Assembly (NCBI RefSeq): GCF_000337815.1
Contig: NZ_AOLN01000007.1
Location: 33,552-97,551, forward strand
Source: Haloferax mucosum ATCC BAA-1512
Lineage (GTDB): Archaea; Halobacteriota; Halobacteria; Halobacteriales; Haloferacaceae
Length of the DNA: 64,000 nt
Direction: 5' to 3'
The number at the start of each line of letters is the position of its first letter. Position 1 is the stretch's first letter. The position numbers and the translations under genes are program-made. Positions 33,386 to 41,863 of this stretch are shown piece by piece. Below the pieces are notes generated by a model, which saw nothing but the letters and a program-made list of their open reading frames with translations, made no database searches and was not told the DNA's origin.

Positions 33386-33996
33386 CCGAAGACGAGCAGG
33401 AAAGTGGCGGTCGGCCAGCGGACGGCGACCGGCCGGCCGACGACGGTCGCCGACACGAACCGCTTTCGGACCCCGAGTGGCCGGTGCTCGAATCCGAAAT
33501 CGAGTACGAGACCGGCTGGTTCACTGGCGGGTACGACCTCGTCGAACAGCCGAACGGAACCACGAAACGCTACTACTGGGCCGAACTGGCCTCCGCCGTC
33601 GTCGTCGTCGCCGTCGCCGACGACCACGTGGTTTTCGTGGAGCAGTACCGCCCGACAATCCGTCAGACGCAACTCGAACTGCCCGCGGGAATCGTCGAGA
33701 AGGGCGAATCGTTCACCGACGCCGGCCTGCGTGAACTCCGCGAGGAGACCGGTTTCGAAGCGGATTCTGCCGCGGTCATCGGCGACGTGTGGTGTTCCAC
33801 CGGCGTCCTTCGGCACCGACGCGCCTTCGTCTTCGCGGCGGGTCTCACCCCCGTCGAACGCGACTTGGACGACAACGAGTTCCTCTCGGTTCACTCGGTG
33901 CCAATCGAGGACGCAGTCGAAAGGGCGCTCGAATCGCCGACGAACGACGCCACCCTCGAAGGCGTCCTGCTCGCGCGACGGGAGGGACTGCTGTAG
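33382..33996 (+). CDS. Nudix hydrolase, ADP-ribose pyrophosphatase-like
   Basis: 204 residues. After an acidic leader of about 35 residues, the Nudix box GIVEKGESFTDAGLRELREETGF (GX5EX7REUXEEXGU, about 99-121) is perfect. FVEQYRPTIRQTQLELPAG just before it is the hallmark of ADP-ribose/NDP-sugar pyrophosphatases. It hydrolyses nucleoside diphosphates linked to another group, X unspecified here. It overlaps the DUF5809-like gene and is followed after 1 base by the rhodanese gene, forming one operon. Confidence 0.88.
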   Translation: MTEDEQESGGRPADGDRPADDGRRHEPLSDPEWPVLESEIEYETGWFTGGYDLVEQPNGTTKRYYWAELASAVVVVAVADDHVVFVEQYRPTIRQTQLELPAGIVEKGESFTDAGLRELREETGFEADSAAVIGDVWCSTGVLRHRRAFVFAAGLTPVERDLDDNEFLSVHSVPIEDAVERALESPTNDATLEGVLLARREGLL

Positions 33997-33997
33997 C

Positions 33998-34414
33998 GTG
34001 CCGGACGACGAAGTCACGCCCGCGGCGGTCGAGTCACTTCTCGACGGCGACGACCCGCCACTCGTCGTGGACGTGAGCACGGACGCGGAGTTCGCACTCG
34101 GCCACATCCCCGGCAGTATCAACGTTCCGCTCGTCGATCTCGTGGCAAGCCTCGGGCGCGTGACGGGAGCGGACCACATCGTCACCGTCTGCCCGCGAGG
34201 GGAAGCCAGCGTGCAGGCGGTTCGACTGCTCTCGGCCTACGAGGGGACCGAAGGCGCGCGAATCGAGAGCATGGCTGGCGGTCTCGACGCGTGGGACGGC
34301 CCGCTCGAAGAAGGGTTCGACGAGGGTGGAGTCGAGAGGGGAGACGAAGACGGACAGGAAGGCGGAGACGGAGACGAGGGCGAACACACACACGAAGAAC
34401 GGTCGGACAGCTAA
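33998..34414 (+). CDS. Rhodanese-domain protein
   Basis: 138 residues from a GTG just after the Nudix stop. The rhodanese fold shows as PPLVVDVSTDAEFALGHIPGSINVPL and an active-site loop VTVCPRGEASVQAVRLL, in which the Cys (about 69) can carry a persulfide. MAGGLDAWDG closes the domain. A 35-residue Asp/Glu/Gly/His tail follows. It transfers sulfur or acts as a regulatory fold; the acceptor is unknown. Confidence 0.85.
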   Translation: MPDDEVTPAAVESLLDGDDPPLVVDVSTDAEFALGHIPGSINVPLVDLVASLGRVTGADHIVTVCPRGEASVQAVRLLSAYEGTEGARIESMAGGLDAWDGPLEEGFDEGGVERGDEDGQEGGDGDEGEHTHEERSDS

Positions 34415-34508
34415 CCGTCTTGGAGCAGAGAAAGCGACTGTCGAGTGCAGTCGCTCACGACCGGATAGTTCCAAAAATAACTCGACGTCGGGCTAGCTTA
34501 GAGGTCGG

Positions 34509-34868
<360 letters not shown>

Positions 34869-36005
34869 TCAGGAGTCCAAGTCGCCCGTGGACGACGTTT
34901 CCTCGTCGTCGTTGGTCGTCTCGCTCGGTCCGTTTAGAACGCCCGGGTCGGAGGACGTGTCTCCGTCCGCGTCGGTGCTCGAATCTACGCCGTCTGCCGG
35001 GGCAGACGGGCCGTTGCGGTCGGCGTCTTTCGCTCTCGCGTCGTCAGCAGACGGTCCCCTCGCGTCGGTCCCGCGGTCGCCGTCGGCGGGATTGGCACCC
35101 TCGCCTCGGTTCCCCGGGTTGGCGGCCGAGTCCGTGGCGTCGGCCTCGTTTTCGTCGGTCCCGACGGTCCGGCCCGAACCAGTCACGTTAGTCTCGTTCT
35201 CGTCTGTCTCGTTTCGTGCCGACTCTCGTGGTCCGGGAACCGTCTCCGGGCCGACGTCGTCCGGTCGTCGGCTACCGTCTGCGGCCGACTCGTTTTCTTC
35301 GTCCTCGTCGTGGCCGCCAGCTTCGTCCGCTCGCCGTTCGAGTCCGCGTCCGGGTCTGTCACCGGCGATACCGCGGGCGATTTCAGCGACCTCCGGGCCG
35401 GAGAGTTCGCTCGCGTTCGTGCGGAGTCTATCGAGTTCGTCGGTATCCACGCCGCGGTCCCGCAACGAATCGGCAGGGACAGACGCGGCGGCGGCGGACG
35501 TCCGATTCAAAAGCGACGTCGTGCGTTCGATATCGGCGACCGTGCGAGTCAGTTCGACACGGTACCACCCCTCGGAAATCGTCCCGTTATCGCGGCGCGC
35601 TTCGAGTCGAGCCTTGCGCTGTCTGAGGTCGCGCAGGCGCTCGCGGACGGTCGCTACTTGGTCGGCGACGACGGCCGCTTTCGAGTCGTTCGAGTTCGCG
35701 TTCGACAGTCGCGTCTCGAAGGTCCGCCGGTCGAGTTCGCCGTTCGTCTCGGACCCCTGTACACCGATGACCGCCGCGAGTTGCTGTCCGGGCGAGACCG
35801 TACCGGTCGCGTTGGAGTCGCGTTCGGCGGTTTCGGTGCTCTCGTTCGACGACTGCTGTGCGGGCGGTGATGCCGGAGAGCCGTCAGAAACGGCGGCGTC
35901 AGCGGCTGTCTGCGGAACACTACCCGGGGCGGCGAGAGCGAGGGGCGCACCCACCATCGCAATCGAAACGAGTGTTGCGACGAGTGCGACAGTTCGTCGG
36001 CTCAT
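34869..36005 (-). CDS. Secreted acidic coiled-coil protein (haloarchaeal, DUF7096-like)
   Basis: 378 residues from the ATG at 36005. A Sec-type signal peptide (MSRRTVALVATLVSIAMVG...ALAAP, about 1-26) leads to a Ser/Thr/Asn-rich spacer. A helical, probably coiled-coil domain follows (VRERLRDLRQRKARLEARRDNGTISEGW, about 95-165). The last 170 residues are low-complexity and very acidic, with N-x-T/S sequons (RNETDEN, NETNVTG). No C-terminal anchor is visible, so it is probably exported to the surface or released. It is directly downstream of the membrane wHTH gene and is likely part of the same surface system. Function unknown. Confidence 0.7.
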   Translation of the reverse strand: MSRRTVALVATLVSIAMVGAPLALAAPGSVPQTAADAAVSDGSPASPPAQQSSNESTETAERDSNATGTVSPGQQLAAVIGVQGSETNGELDRRTFETRLSNANSNDSKAAVVADQVATVRERLRDLRQRKARLEARRDNGTISEGWYRVELTRTVADIERTTSLLNRTSAAAASVPADSLRDRGVDTDELDRLRTNASELSGPEVAEIARGIAGDRPGRGLERRADEAGGHDEDEENESAADGSRRPDDVGPETVPGPRESARNETDENETNVTGSGRTVGTDENEADATDSAANPGNRGEGANPADGDRGTDARGPSADDARAKDADRNGPSAPADGVDSSTDADGDTSSDPGVLNGPSETTNDDEETSSTGDLDS

Positions 36006-36152
36006 TACGTCGTGATGGGACCCCCGTATCAATATAAACGTGCGGCAGTGGCCGCGAATCAACGCCAGTCAACCGCAGTTCGGACAGTGGGCCGAACCCG
36101 CTCTCGTCTCCCGATTAACGCGACCCAACCACCGTGAACGGTCGTAATCTTT

Positions 36153-37364
36153 TTATTCGTCTTTGGAATCGGCGTCGTCTTCGGGCAGGCGAAGGACGTT
36201 CTCGCGGCCGAGGCGGAAGCCTTCGATAACGCCGTCGTCGCGCATCCCGCGGACGACTTTACTCGTCTTGGCGTCAGTCCAGTCGAGCGCGCCGGCGACC
36301 TCCTGCTGTTTGACGCGCCCGCCACGGGATTCGATGAGCCGAAGGACGCGCTCTTCGTTGCTGAGGAGTTCGGACGGCGGCGACGACTCCGATGTCGAAT
36401 CCGACCCGGTGGCGGCTCCGTCGGCCGGTTCTTCGGCGTCGGTCGCGGGGCCGTCGGCGTCCGAATCGACGACCGTGGCCGATGCGTCGTCGCCCCCCTC
36501 GTTCGTGAGAGCCGATTCGGTGCCCCCGGTCGCCAACTCGTCGCTCGGAGGCGACGAGTCGCCGAGTCCGTTCGACCGTAGATACAGCGCGGCACCGCCG
36601 ACGATGACGACGAGACCGACGACAGCGGCGGCAAGCGTCGTCGCAGGGAACGGGTCGTCAACGGAGGCCGGTGTCTCTTCGGCGGTCTGCGTCGGTGTTC
36701 CGGTCTCTGCCGCGCCTCGTTCGAGAACGACGTTCGGCTCGCCCGAGACGAAGTCGGTCTCGGAACCACGCCAGATAGCCGTGTTCTCGCGCGTCTCGCC
36801 AGCCGTCGGCTCGACGGTCACCGTGCCGTAGGCGTCGGGCCACGAGACGATGAGTCGGGTGCTACTGTCGAGGAAAAAGCCCTCGATGGCGTCGCCGACG
36901 ACGAGGCGGTCGCCGTCGGTCGCGGCGAAGTGCCCCCAGTCGAACGAGTACGTGACGACGCCGTAACTATCGGGAAGCGACCGCGTCTCCGCCGCGACGG
37001 AGACGTTCGTGACGGTCATCCCGCGGCTGGTCGCGTTCTCCGCGGCGGCGACCGTCGAGTTGATTCTGTCGGCGAAAGCGGCCGTGTAGTCGTCCGGATT
37101 CGCCCGCACGTCGTCCTGTAACGACTGGAACGCGTCGGTGGTGTTCTGGCCGTCGAGTCGGGTCAGATACTGAATTTCCCAGCGAGCGTCGCCGCTCGCA
37201 TCGACATCAACGACGATACGCGTGCTGTCGGGCTGGACGCCCTGCTGGACGAGTGGTTCGACCCCGGGACCCGCCACCGGGCCTTGTGCCGTGACCGGTG
37301 CGACGACCGCGAGCACACAGAGGATGGCACAGACCAGCGCGGGGACGGCGTGTCGTGTCGCCAT
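36153..37364 (-). CDS. Membrane-anchored winged-helix protein with an external sensor domain
   Basis: 403 residues. A signal peptide (1-24, ending VAPVTAQG) is followed by an external beta-rich domain (about 25-235) containing SGDARWEIQYLTRLDGQNTTDAFQSLQ. One membrane helix (FPATTLAAAVVGLVVIVGGAALYL, about 236-262) and an acidic linker precede a C-terminal winged HTH (SNEERVLRLIESRGGRVKQQEVAGALDWTDAKTSKVVRGM). With the N-terminus outside, the HTH is inside the cell, so this looks like a one-component transmembrane transcription regulator. Haloarchaea have several such proteins of unknown ligand. It sits 52 bases after the transglutaminase gene and before the secreted protein gene. Confidence 0.8.
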   Translation of the reverse strand: MATRHAVPALVCAILCVLAVVAPVTAQGPVAGPGVEPLVQQGVQPDSTRIVVDVDASGDARWEIQYLTRLDGQNTTDAFQSLQDDVRANPDDYTAAFADRINSTVAAAENATSRGMTVTNVSVAAETRSLPDSYGVVTYSFDWGHFAATDGDRLVVGDAIEGFFLDSSTRLIVSWPDAYGTVTVEPTAGETRENTAIWRGSETDFVSGEPNVVLERGAAETGTPTQTAEETPASVDDPFPATTLAAAVVGLVVIVGGAALYLRSNGLGDSSPPSDELATGGTESALTNEGGDDASATVVDSDADGPATDAEEPADGAATGSDSTSESSPPSELLSNEERVLRLIESRGGRVKQQEVAGALDWTDAKTSKVVRGMRDDGVIEGFRLGRENVLRLPEDDADSKDE

Positions 37365-37416
37365 TGAACCTTCGTGCGAGTGCACACAGAAAAAGTACCG
37401 CGGTTCACACAGTGAG

Positions 37417-39666
37417 TCAGTTCGTCAGCCGTCTGACGACCGGCAGACGCGACCTGACGGCGTCGTTCGCAACGGCGACCGCTTCCTCGGCGTCCGCGCG
37501 AGTGACACCGTGGCCGTACCGAGCGCGCTCGTAGATGCGACCGACTTGTCGGGTTCGTTCGTCGATGCCGACCCGAGAGAGCGAGTCGAGGTAGTGTCGA
37601 ACCGTCTCACCGCGTCGGCGCGGCCGATACGTCCGTTCGAGAGCGAGTTCGAGGCGGTCGTACGCCCGGACCACGTCGGCCGCCGGCGAGTCGGTTCGCC
37701 GCTGGTAGACCGTGGTCACGAAGCGGAGTTGCATCGGCAACCGCGTCCGTCGAACGCCGGCGGCGAGACCGACGAGCGCGGCGAAGCCGACGAAGAGCGT
37801 CTCGCGCGACGGCAACGACGGCATACCGTCGTCGGACTCGTCGCCGTCGGTCGTGTTTCCGGCGACCGGGGTCACGCCGAGGCGCTCGTCGATGCGGGGC
37901 ACCTGGCCGTCGTCGGGCGTCGCGTTCGTCTCGGTCTCGTTCGTCTCGGTCTCGTTCGGCGTCGGCGTCTCCGTGTCAGTGTCGTTCGCCGCGGCCGCGG
38001 TCTCGTTGGTGTCGATGCCGTCGAGACCTTCGCTTCGGGCGCTCTCGATGGTGGTCGATTCGGCGTCTTGGCGGGCACCGGCGGGAGTCGGGTCGAACCG
38101 AACCCAGCCGGTGTCTTCGAAGTAGACTTCGACCCACGCGTGCGAGTCGAGACCGCGGACGACGTACCGGTCGTCGCCGACGCGCTCGCCGGTCGTGTAG
38201 CCGGTGACGAAGCGCGCGGGAACGCCTTCGGAACGGAGCAAGACGACCATCGTCGAGGCGTAGTACGTGCAGTAGCCTTCGTCCATCTCGAAGAGGAACG
38301 AGTCGGCGATATCGCCCTCGGGACGCGACACCCGCAGGGAGTACTCCTTGTTCGCTTCGAGCCATCGCTCGACGGCGACCGCCTTGTCGTAGGGTGTCTC
38401 CGCGTCGCTCGTTATCTCGGCGGCGCGCTCGCGGACCCGCGGCGCGGTGCTATCGGGGAGCGCGAGGTAGCGCTCGCGTATCTCGTCGGGGTAGTCGGTT
38501 CCGGTCCGCCGAAGCGACGCCGGCGTGTACTGTGGAACCGCGCTCGTCACGTTGTAGGACTCGTCCGTGGCGATGGTTCGAGCGGGGCGGATGTTCCCCT
38601 GTTGGGTGAGAAGCGTGTCGGATGCGACATCGCCGCGAACGGCGACCGGTCGCCACGCCGCGGGCATCGAATCGAGCGGCGTCGCAGGCGTGACAGTCTG
38701 ACGAACCAGCCGAGACGGACCGTCCGGGCCTCGTAATCGACCGCCCGAGTACGGTTCTGTGTCACCGGTTCGAACCCAGCCGTCGCCCGTATAGCGGTCG
38801 AACGAGGCGGTCTGCCAGTACGCCGGTGACGAACTCTGGACTTCGAACCGGACCTTCGGCGAGAGGCTGATGCTTCCGACGATGGAGATGCGGTCGCTCG
38901 CGCTCACCAGATTCGCCTCGACGGTCGGTTGCTCGGCGACGCCGCCGCTCGGAATGACCGGCGACCCGCCCGCACCGGGAAGGACCGTGACGCTGGCCGA
39001 GACGACGACCATCGCCGCGAGGATAATCGTCAACACGTCGAGTTGGCCGCCGTCGCGGCCGTACCTGTCGATGCCGTCGAATCCGAGCGCCGCCATGCCC
39101 GCGGTGACGCCGACGAGCGTGAGCGCCCCCGTCGCATCGGTCGTGAGAACGAACAGGCCGAGTCCGAACCCGGCGATGGTGACTGCCGGTGCGATGCGCC
39201 CGCGGACCACGAGATACCACGCGAGGAACGTCGGCCCGGGCGTCACCGCGAGCGCCCACACGTCCGCAGAGAGCAGTCGGAGCGCCGACAGGCCGCTCAA
39301 GAGCGCGAGCGAGTCGGCGAGGATGCGCTCCGGCGAGAGCAACGCGAGTTGGCTCGGCGGGAGCGCGAGGAAGTACGCGGTGAAGCCCCCACCGGCGATG
39401 ACCGCCGCGAGCGCGAGTGCGACGCGCAGTCGAATGGTTCGTCCGACGACGGTTGCGAGGACGAGCGTGCCGACGACGAGCAGTGCGAACTGGTTTCGCC
39501 GACCGACGACGTCGGTGATGTCGTAGAGAACGGCCAGAAACGCTCCGATGAGGACGACCGACGCGCCCGCGGCCAACAGGTTCGCCGGAACCCCGAAGAC
39601 CGCGTGTTGGTCCGTCGCGTCCGCGGTCGCCGAGGCAGACCGCCCCCGAGTCGATTCGGTGCTCAT
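37417..39666 (-). CDS. Membrane transglutaminase-like protein (TgpA type)
   Basis: 749 residues. Seven to eight N-terminal membrane helices (about 25-235) precede an external domain with a transglutaminase core. The catalytic triad is visible: Cys466 in DEGYCTYYAST, His509 in DSHAWVEVYF and Asp525 in WVRFDPTP. A Thr/Asn/Glu linker with several NET/NDT sequons follows, then a last membrane helix and a cytoplasmic C-terminus (DUF4129-like, TYRPRRRGETVRHYLDSL). In bacteria, TgpA works next to DUF58 and MoxR genes in periplasmic protein maturation; the same order is seen here. The substrate is unknown and peptide crosslinking or cleavage are both possible. Confidence 0.9.
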   Translation of the reverse strand: MSTESTRGRSASATADATDQHAVFGVPANLLAAGASVVLIGAFLAVLYDITDVVGRRNQFALLVVGTLVLATVVGRTIRLRVALALAAVIAGGGFTAYFLALPPSQLALLSPERILADSLALLSGLSALRLLSADVWALAVTPGPTFLAWYLVVRGRIAPAVTIAGFGLGLFVLTTDATGALTLVGVTAGMAALGFDGIDRYGRDGGQLDVLTIILAAMVVVSASVTVLPGAGGSPVIPSGGVAEQPTVEANLVSASDRISIVGSISLSPKVRFEVQSSSPAYWQTASFDRYTGDGWVRTGDTEPYSGGRLRGPDGPSRLVRQTVTPATPLDSMPAAWRPVAVRGDVASDTLLTQQGNIRPARTIATDESYNVTSAVPQYTPASLRRTGTDYPDEIRERYLALPDSTAPRVRERAAEITSDAETPYDKAVAVERWLEANKEYSLRVSRPEGDIADSFLFEMDEGYCTYYASTMVVLLRSEGVPARFVTGYTTGERVGDDRYVVRGLDSHAWVEVYFEDTGWVRFDPTPAGARQDAESTTIESARSEGLDGIDTNETAAAANDTDTETPTPNETETNETETNATPDDGQVPRIDERLGVTPVAGNTTDGDESDDGMPSLPSRETLFVGFAALVGLAAGVRRTRLPMQLRFVTTVYQRRTDSPAADVVRAYDRLELALERTYRPRRRGETVRHYLDSLSRVGIDERTRQVGRIYERARYGHGVTRADAEEAVAVANDAVRSRLPVVRRLTN

Positions 39667-39688
39667 CTGTCTGGCCTCCGGTTCGGTC

Positions 39689-40723
39689 TCATGTCGTCAC
39701 CCCGCGCCGCCCGGACCGGGCCGTCTCGCGGTCGCCGGGTCGGCCGTCGGCCGCGACGACGGTCTCACCTGAGTCGGCGACTCGAAGGTCGTCGAAGGTT
39801 GTCTCGCGGCCGGCGATTCGGACGTGGGTCCGCCCGGCGTCGCCACGGACGACGACTTCGGCGGTCTCGTTCGGGACGGCACCGGTCTGCATCCGCGAGA
39901 GGTGTGCGAGCACGCGCCGGTCGTCGCCGGGTGCCGCATCGACGACACCCGCAGGCGTCGTGAGGTGAACCGGGACGCCGACATCGAGAAGCGAACAACA
40001 GAGCGTCGCGGCCGCCTCGGCGGCGTCGTCCTCGTGACCGTCAGCCGTCCCGACCGAGATACGCACCGCGTCGGAGGCGGCGCGGTCGTTGTACGTCTTC
40101 ACCACGAGGTCGCCCGATTTGGCGCTCGACTTCCAGTGGATGTCGCGGAGTGAGTCGCCCGGGACGTACTCACGGAGTCGGTCGAACTCGTCGCGGTCGT
40201 CGGTCAGTTGGAGCGTGGCGAGCGCCGACAAGTCCCGACGGGCCGTCGCGGTGAGCATCCGAACGTGAGGAAAGACGAGTAGCTCGGTCGTTTCACCGAC
40301 CGTGAAGGATTCCGAAAACAGACCGAGGAGGTCGGTTGCGACAATCGTGGTCGGCCCGAGCGTCGCCGGGCCGCGAACGCCGAGTGTCACGTCGTACGAG
40401 AGTGTCCCGTCGCCGACGACCGAGTCGATTGTGGCGTCGCCCGAGACGCCGTCCGAGAGCGCGTCCGTCGTCGTCGCCGGAAACGGTCGGTCGGCGTCGA
40501 TGGCGAGCGAGACAGTTCGGGTTTCGCCGGGGAAGCCGTCTGGAGGCGTGTCGCGGTTCACTCGCGGCCGCGACACTCGGCGGACCTGTATCGCGCCGGC
40601 GACGAGCGCGACGACGACCGGGATGACGACGGCGTTGAGCGCCCGCGGCCCGTAGGCGACGGCGTTTCCGACGCCGAGTACGACGACGGCCAGCGCGACC
40701 CACCCGCGACGTGTGAGTTTCAT
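39689..40723 (-). CDS. DUF58 domain protein
   Basis: 344 residues. Two short hydrophobic helices at the N-terminus (about 9-45) anchor it in the membrane. The DUF58 signature is VPGDSLRDIHWKSSAKSGDLVVKTYN (about 195-220), where the R-x-I-x-W-K-x-S motif is unmistakable. The C-terminal part has a vWA-like arrangement. Such proteins are recruited with MoxR ATPases, probably to assemble or activate a partner complex with metal-dependent binding. Its ATG overlaps the MoxR stop by 4 bases; 22 bases separate it from the transglutaminase gene. Confidence 0.9.
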   Translation of the reverse strand: MKLTRRGWVALAVVVLGVGNAVAYGPRALNAVVIPVVVALVAGAIQVRRVSRPRVNRDTPPDGFPGETRTVSLAIDADRPFPATTTDALSDGVSGDATIDSVVGDGTLSYDVTLGVRGPATLGPTTIVATDLLGLFSESFTVGETTELLVFPHVRMLTATARRDLSALATLQLTDDRDEFDRLREYVPGDSLRDIHWKSSAKSGDLVVKTYNDRAASDAVRISVGTADGHEDDAAEAAATLCCSLLDVGVPVHLTTPAGVVDAAPGDDRRVLAHLSRMQTGAVPNETAEVVVRGDAGRTHVRIAGRETTFDDLRVADSGETVVAADGRPGDRETARSGRRGVTT

Positions 40724-41676
40724 TCGACCGGTGTGTATTCGACCGCGCGTTCGACCACCTCGGACCCCGAGTCGCCGCCCGTCGTCCGAATGCGGTGCGC
40801 CCAGACGCTCTGAACCTCCCGTTGGATGTCGTCGGGAACGACGTAATCGCGGGCGTCGAGGGCGGCACGGGCCTGTGCGGCGCGGATGAGCGCAATCGAC
40901 CCGCGCGGACTCACGCCGAGGTGGGCACGCTCTCGGGTATCGGCGGCGAGGCGAGAGACGTAGCGCCGGACGGGTTCGCTCACGGTTACCGCGACAATCG
41001 TCTCGCGGGCGTCTCGAACGTCGGCCGCGGTTGCGACCGGTTCCAGCGACTCTATCGGATGGTGGCCCGCGACGCGCCCGAGCAGTTCGGTCTCTTCGGC
41101 CTCGTTTGGATAGCCCAAGTGAATCTTCTTCATGAACCGGTCGAGTTCGGCTAACGGGAGGTCGTAAGTGCGGTCGGGTTCGACGTCGTTCTGTGTCGCA
41201 ATGACGGTAAACGGGTCCGGGACCCGTCTCGTAACGCCGTCAACCGTGACCTGCAACTCCTCCATGACTTCGAGGAGCGCGGCCTGCGTCTTCGGCGGCG
41301 CGCGATTGATTTCGTCGCCGAGGACGACGTTGCCGAACACCGGTCCCTCGCGGAATTCGAACTCGCTCGTCTGCTGGTTGAAGACGTTCACGCCGGTCAC
41401 GTCAGACGGCAAGAGGTCGGGCGTGAACTGAATGCGCTCGAACGACCCCTCGATAGAGGTGGCGATAGCCCGGGCGAGCATCGTCTTGCCGACGCCCGGC
41501 ACGTCCTCCAAGAGGAGGTGCCCGCGGGCGAACAGCGTCACGATGATATCTTCTATCGCGTCGTGGTGGCCGACGATGACTCGCTCGACGTTCTCGGAGA
41601 TTCGCGTTGCGAGGTCCGAAACCGTCTCGGCCGACTGCCCGGGGTCGAAGTCGGAGTCTGCATGTACGTCAGTCAT
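40720..41676 (-). CDS. MoxR family AAA+ ATPase
   Basis: 318 residues from the ATG at 41676 (MTDVHADSDFDPGQ). Walker A EDVPGVGKTMLARAIA (about 61-76), Walker B VLGDEINRAPPKTQAALLEVMEE, sensor 1 VIATQNDVE and a C-terminal lid domain are all present. ATP-driven chaperone for the DUF58/vWA partner encoded just downstream. The frame is open upstream, but that part does not look like protein. It heads a run of minus-strand genes that continues with the DUF58, transglutaminase, wHTH and secreted proteins. Confidence 0.93.
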   Translation of the reverse strand: MTDVHADSDFDPGQSAETVSDLATRISENVERVIVGHHDAIEDIIVTLFARGHLLLEDVPGVGKTMLARAIATSIEGSFERIQFTPDLLPSDVTGVNVFNQQTSEFEFREGPVFGNVVLGDEINRAPPKTQAALLEVMEELQVTVDGVTRRVPDPFTVIATQNDVEPDRTYDLPLAELDRFMKKIHLGYPNEAEETELLGRVAGHHPIESLEPVATAADVRDARETIVAVTVSEPVRRYVSRLAADTRERAHLGVSPRGSIALIRAAQARAALDARDYVVPDDIQREVQSVWAHRIRTTGGDSGSEVVERAVEYTPVE

Positions 41677-41863
41677 TATATTCCGGATACCCCGCCAGCT
41701 ATACCACAGGGCCGGGCGGGTCTCTGTTCGGTAATATTGTCTCAGCCTACCTAACCTTGCTGGATGTGCGCACACGACACCCAATAGCCGGGGGTTCGAC
41801 GCCCGTCGGCGTTCGACGCGCCGTTCCCGGGCGTTTTTATCGCTCGGCGACCCGGTACCGGGT
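41677..41863. promoter_or_regulatory. Divergent promoter region, moxR and mutS
   Basis: About 187 bases between divergent genes. The mutS side has a TTTTAT element (41835-41840) about 25 bases before the ATG. No repeats of note. Confidence 0.45.

Noticed and set aside
38767..38777. GGTTCGAACCC resembles a tRNA T-loop.
   Set aside because: It is inside the transglutaminase gene and no acceptor, D or anticodon stems fit around it.
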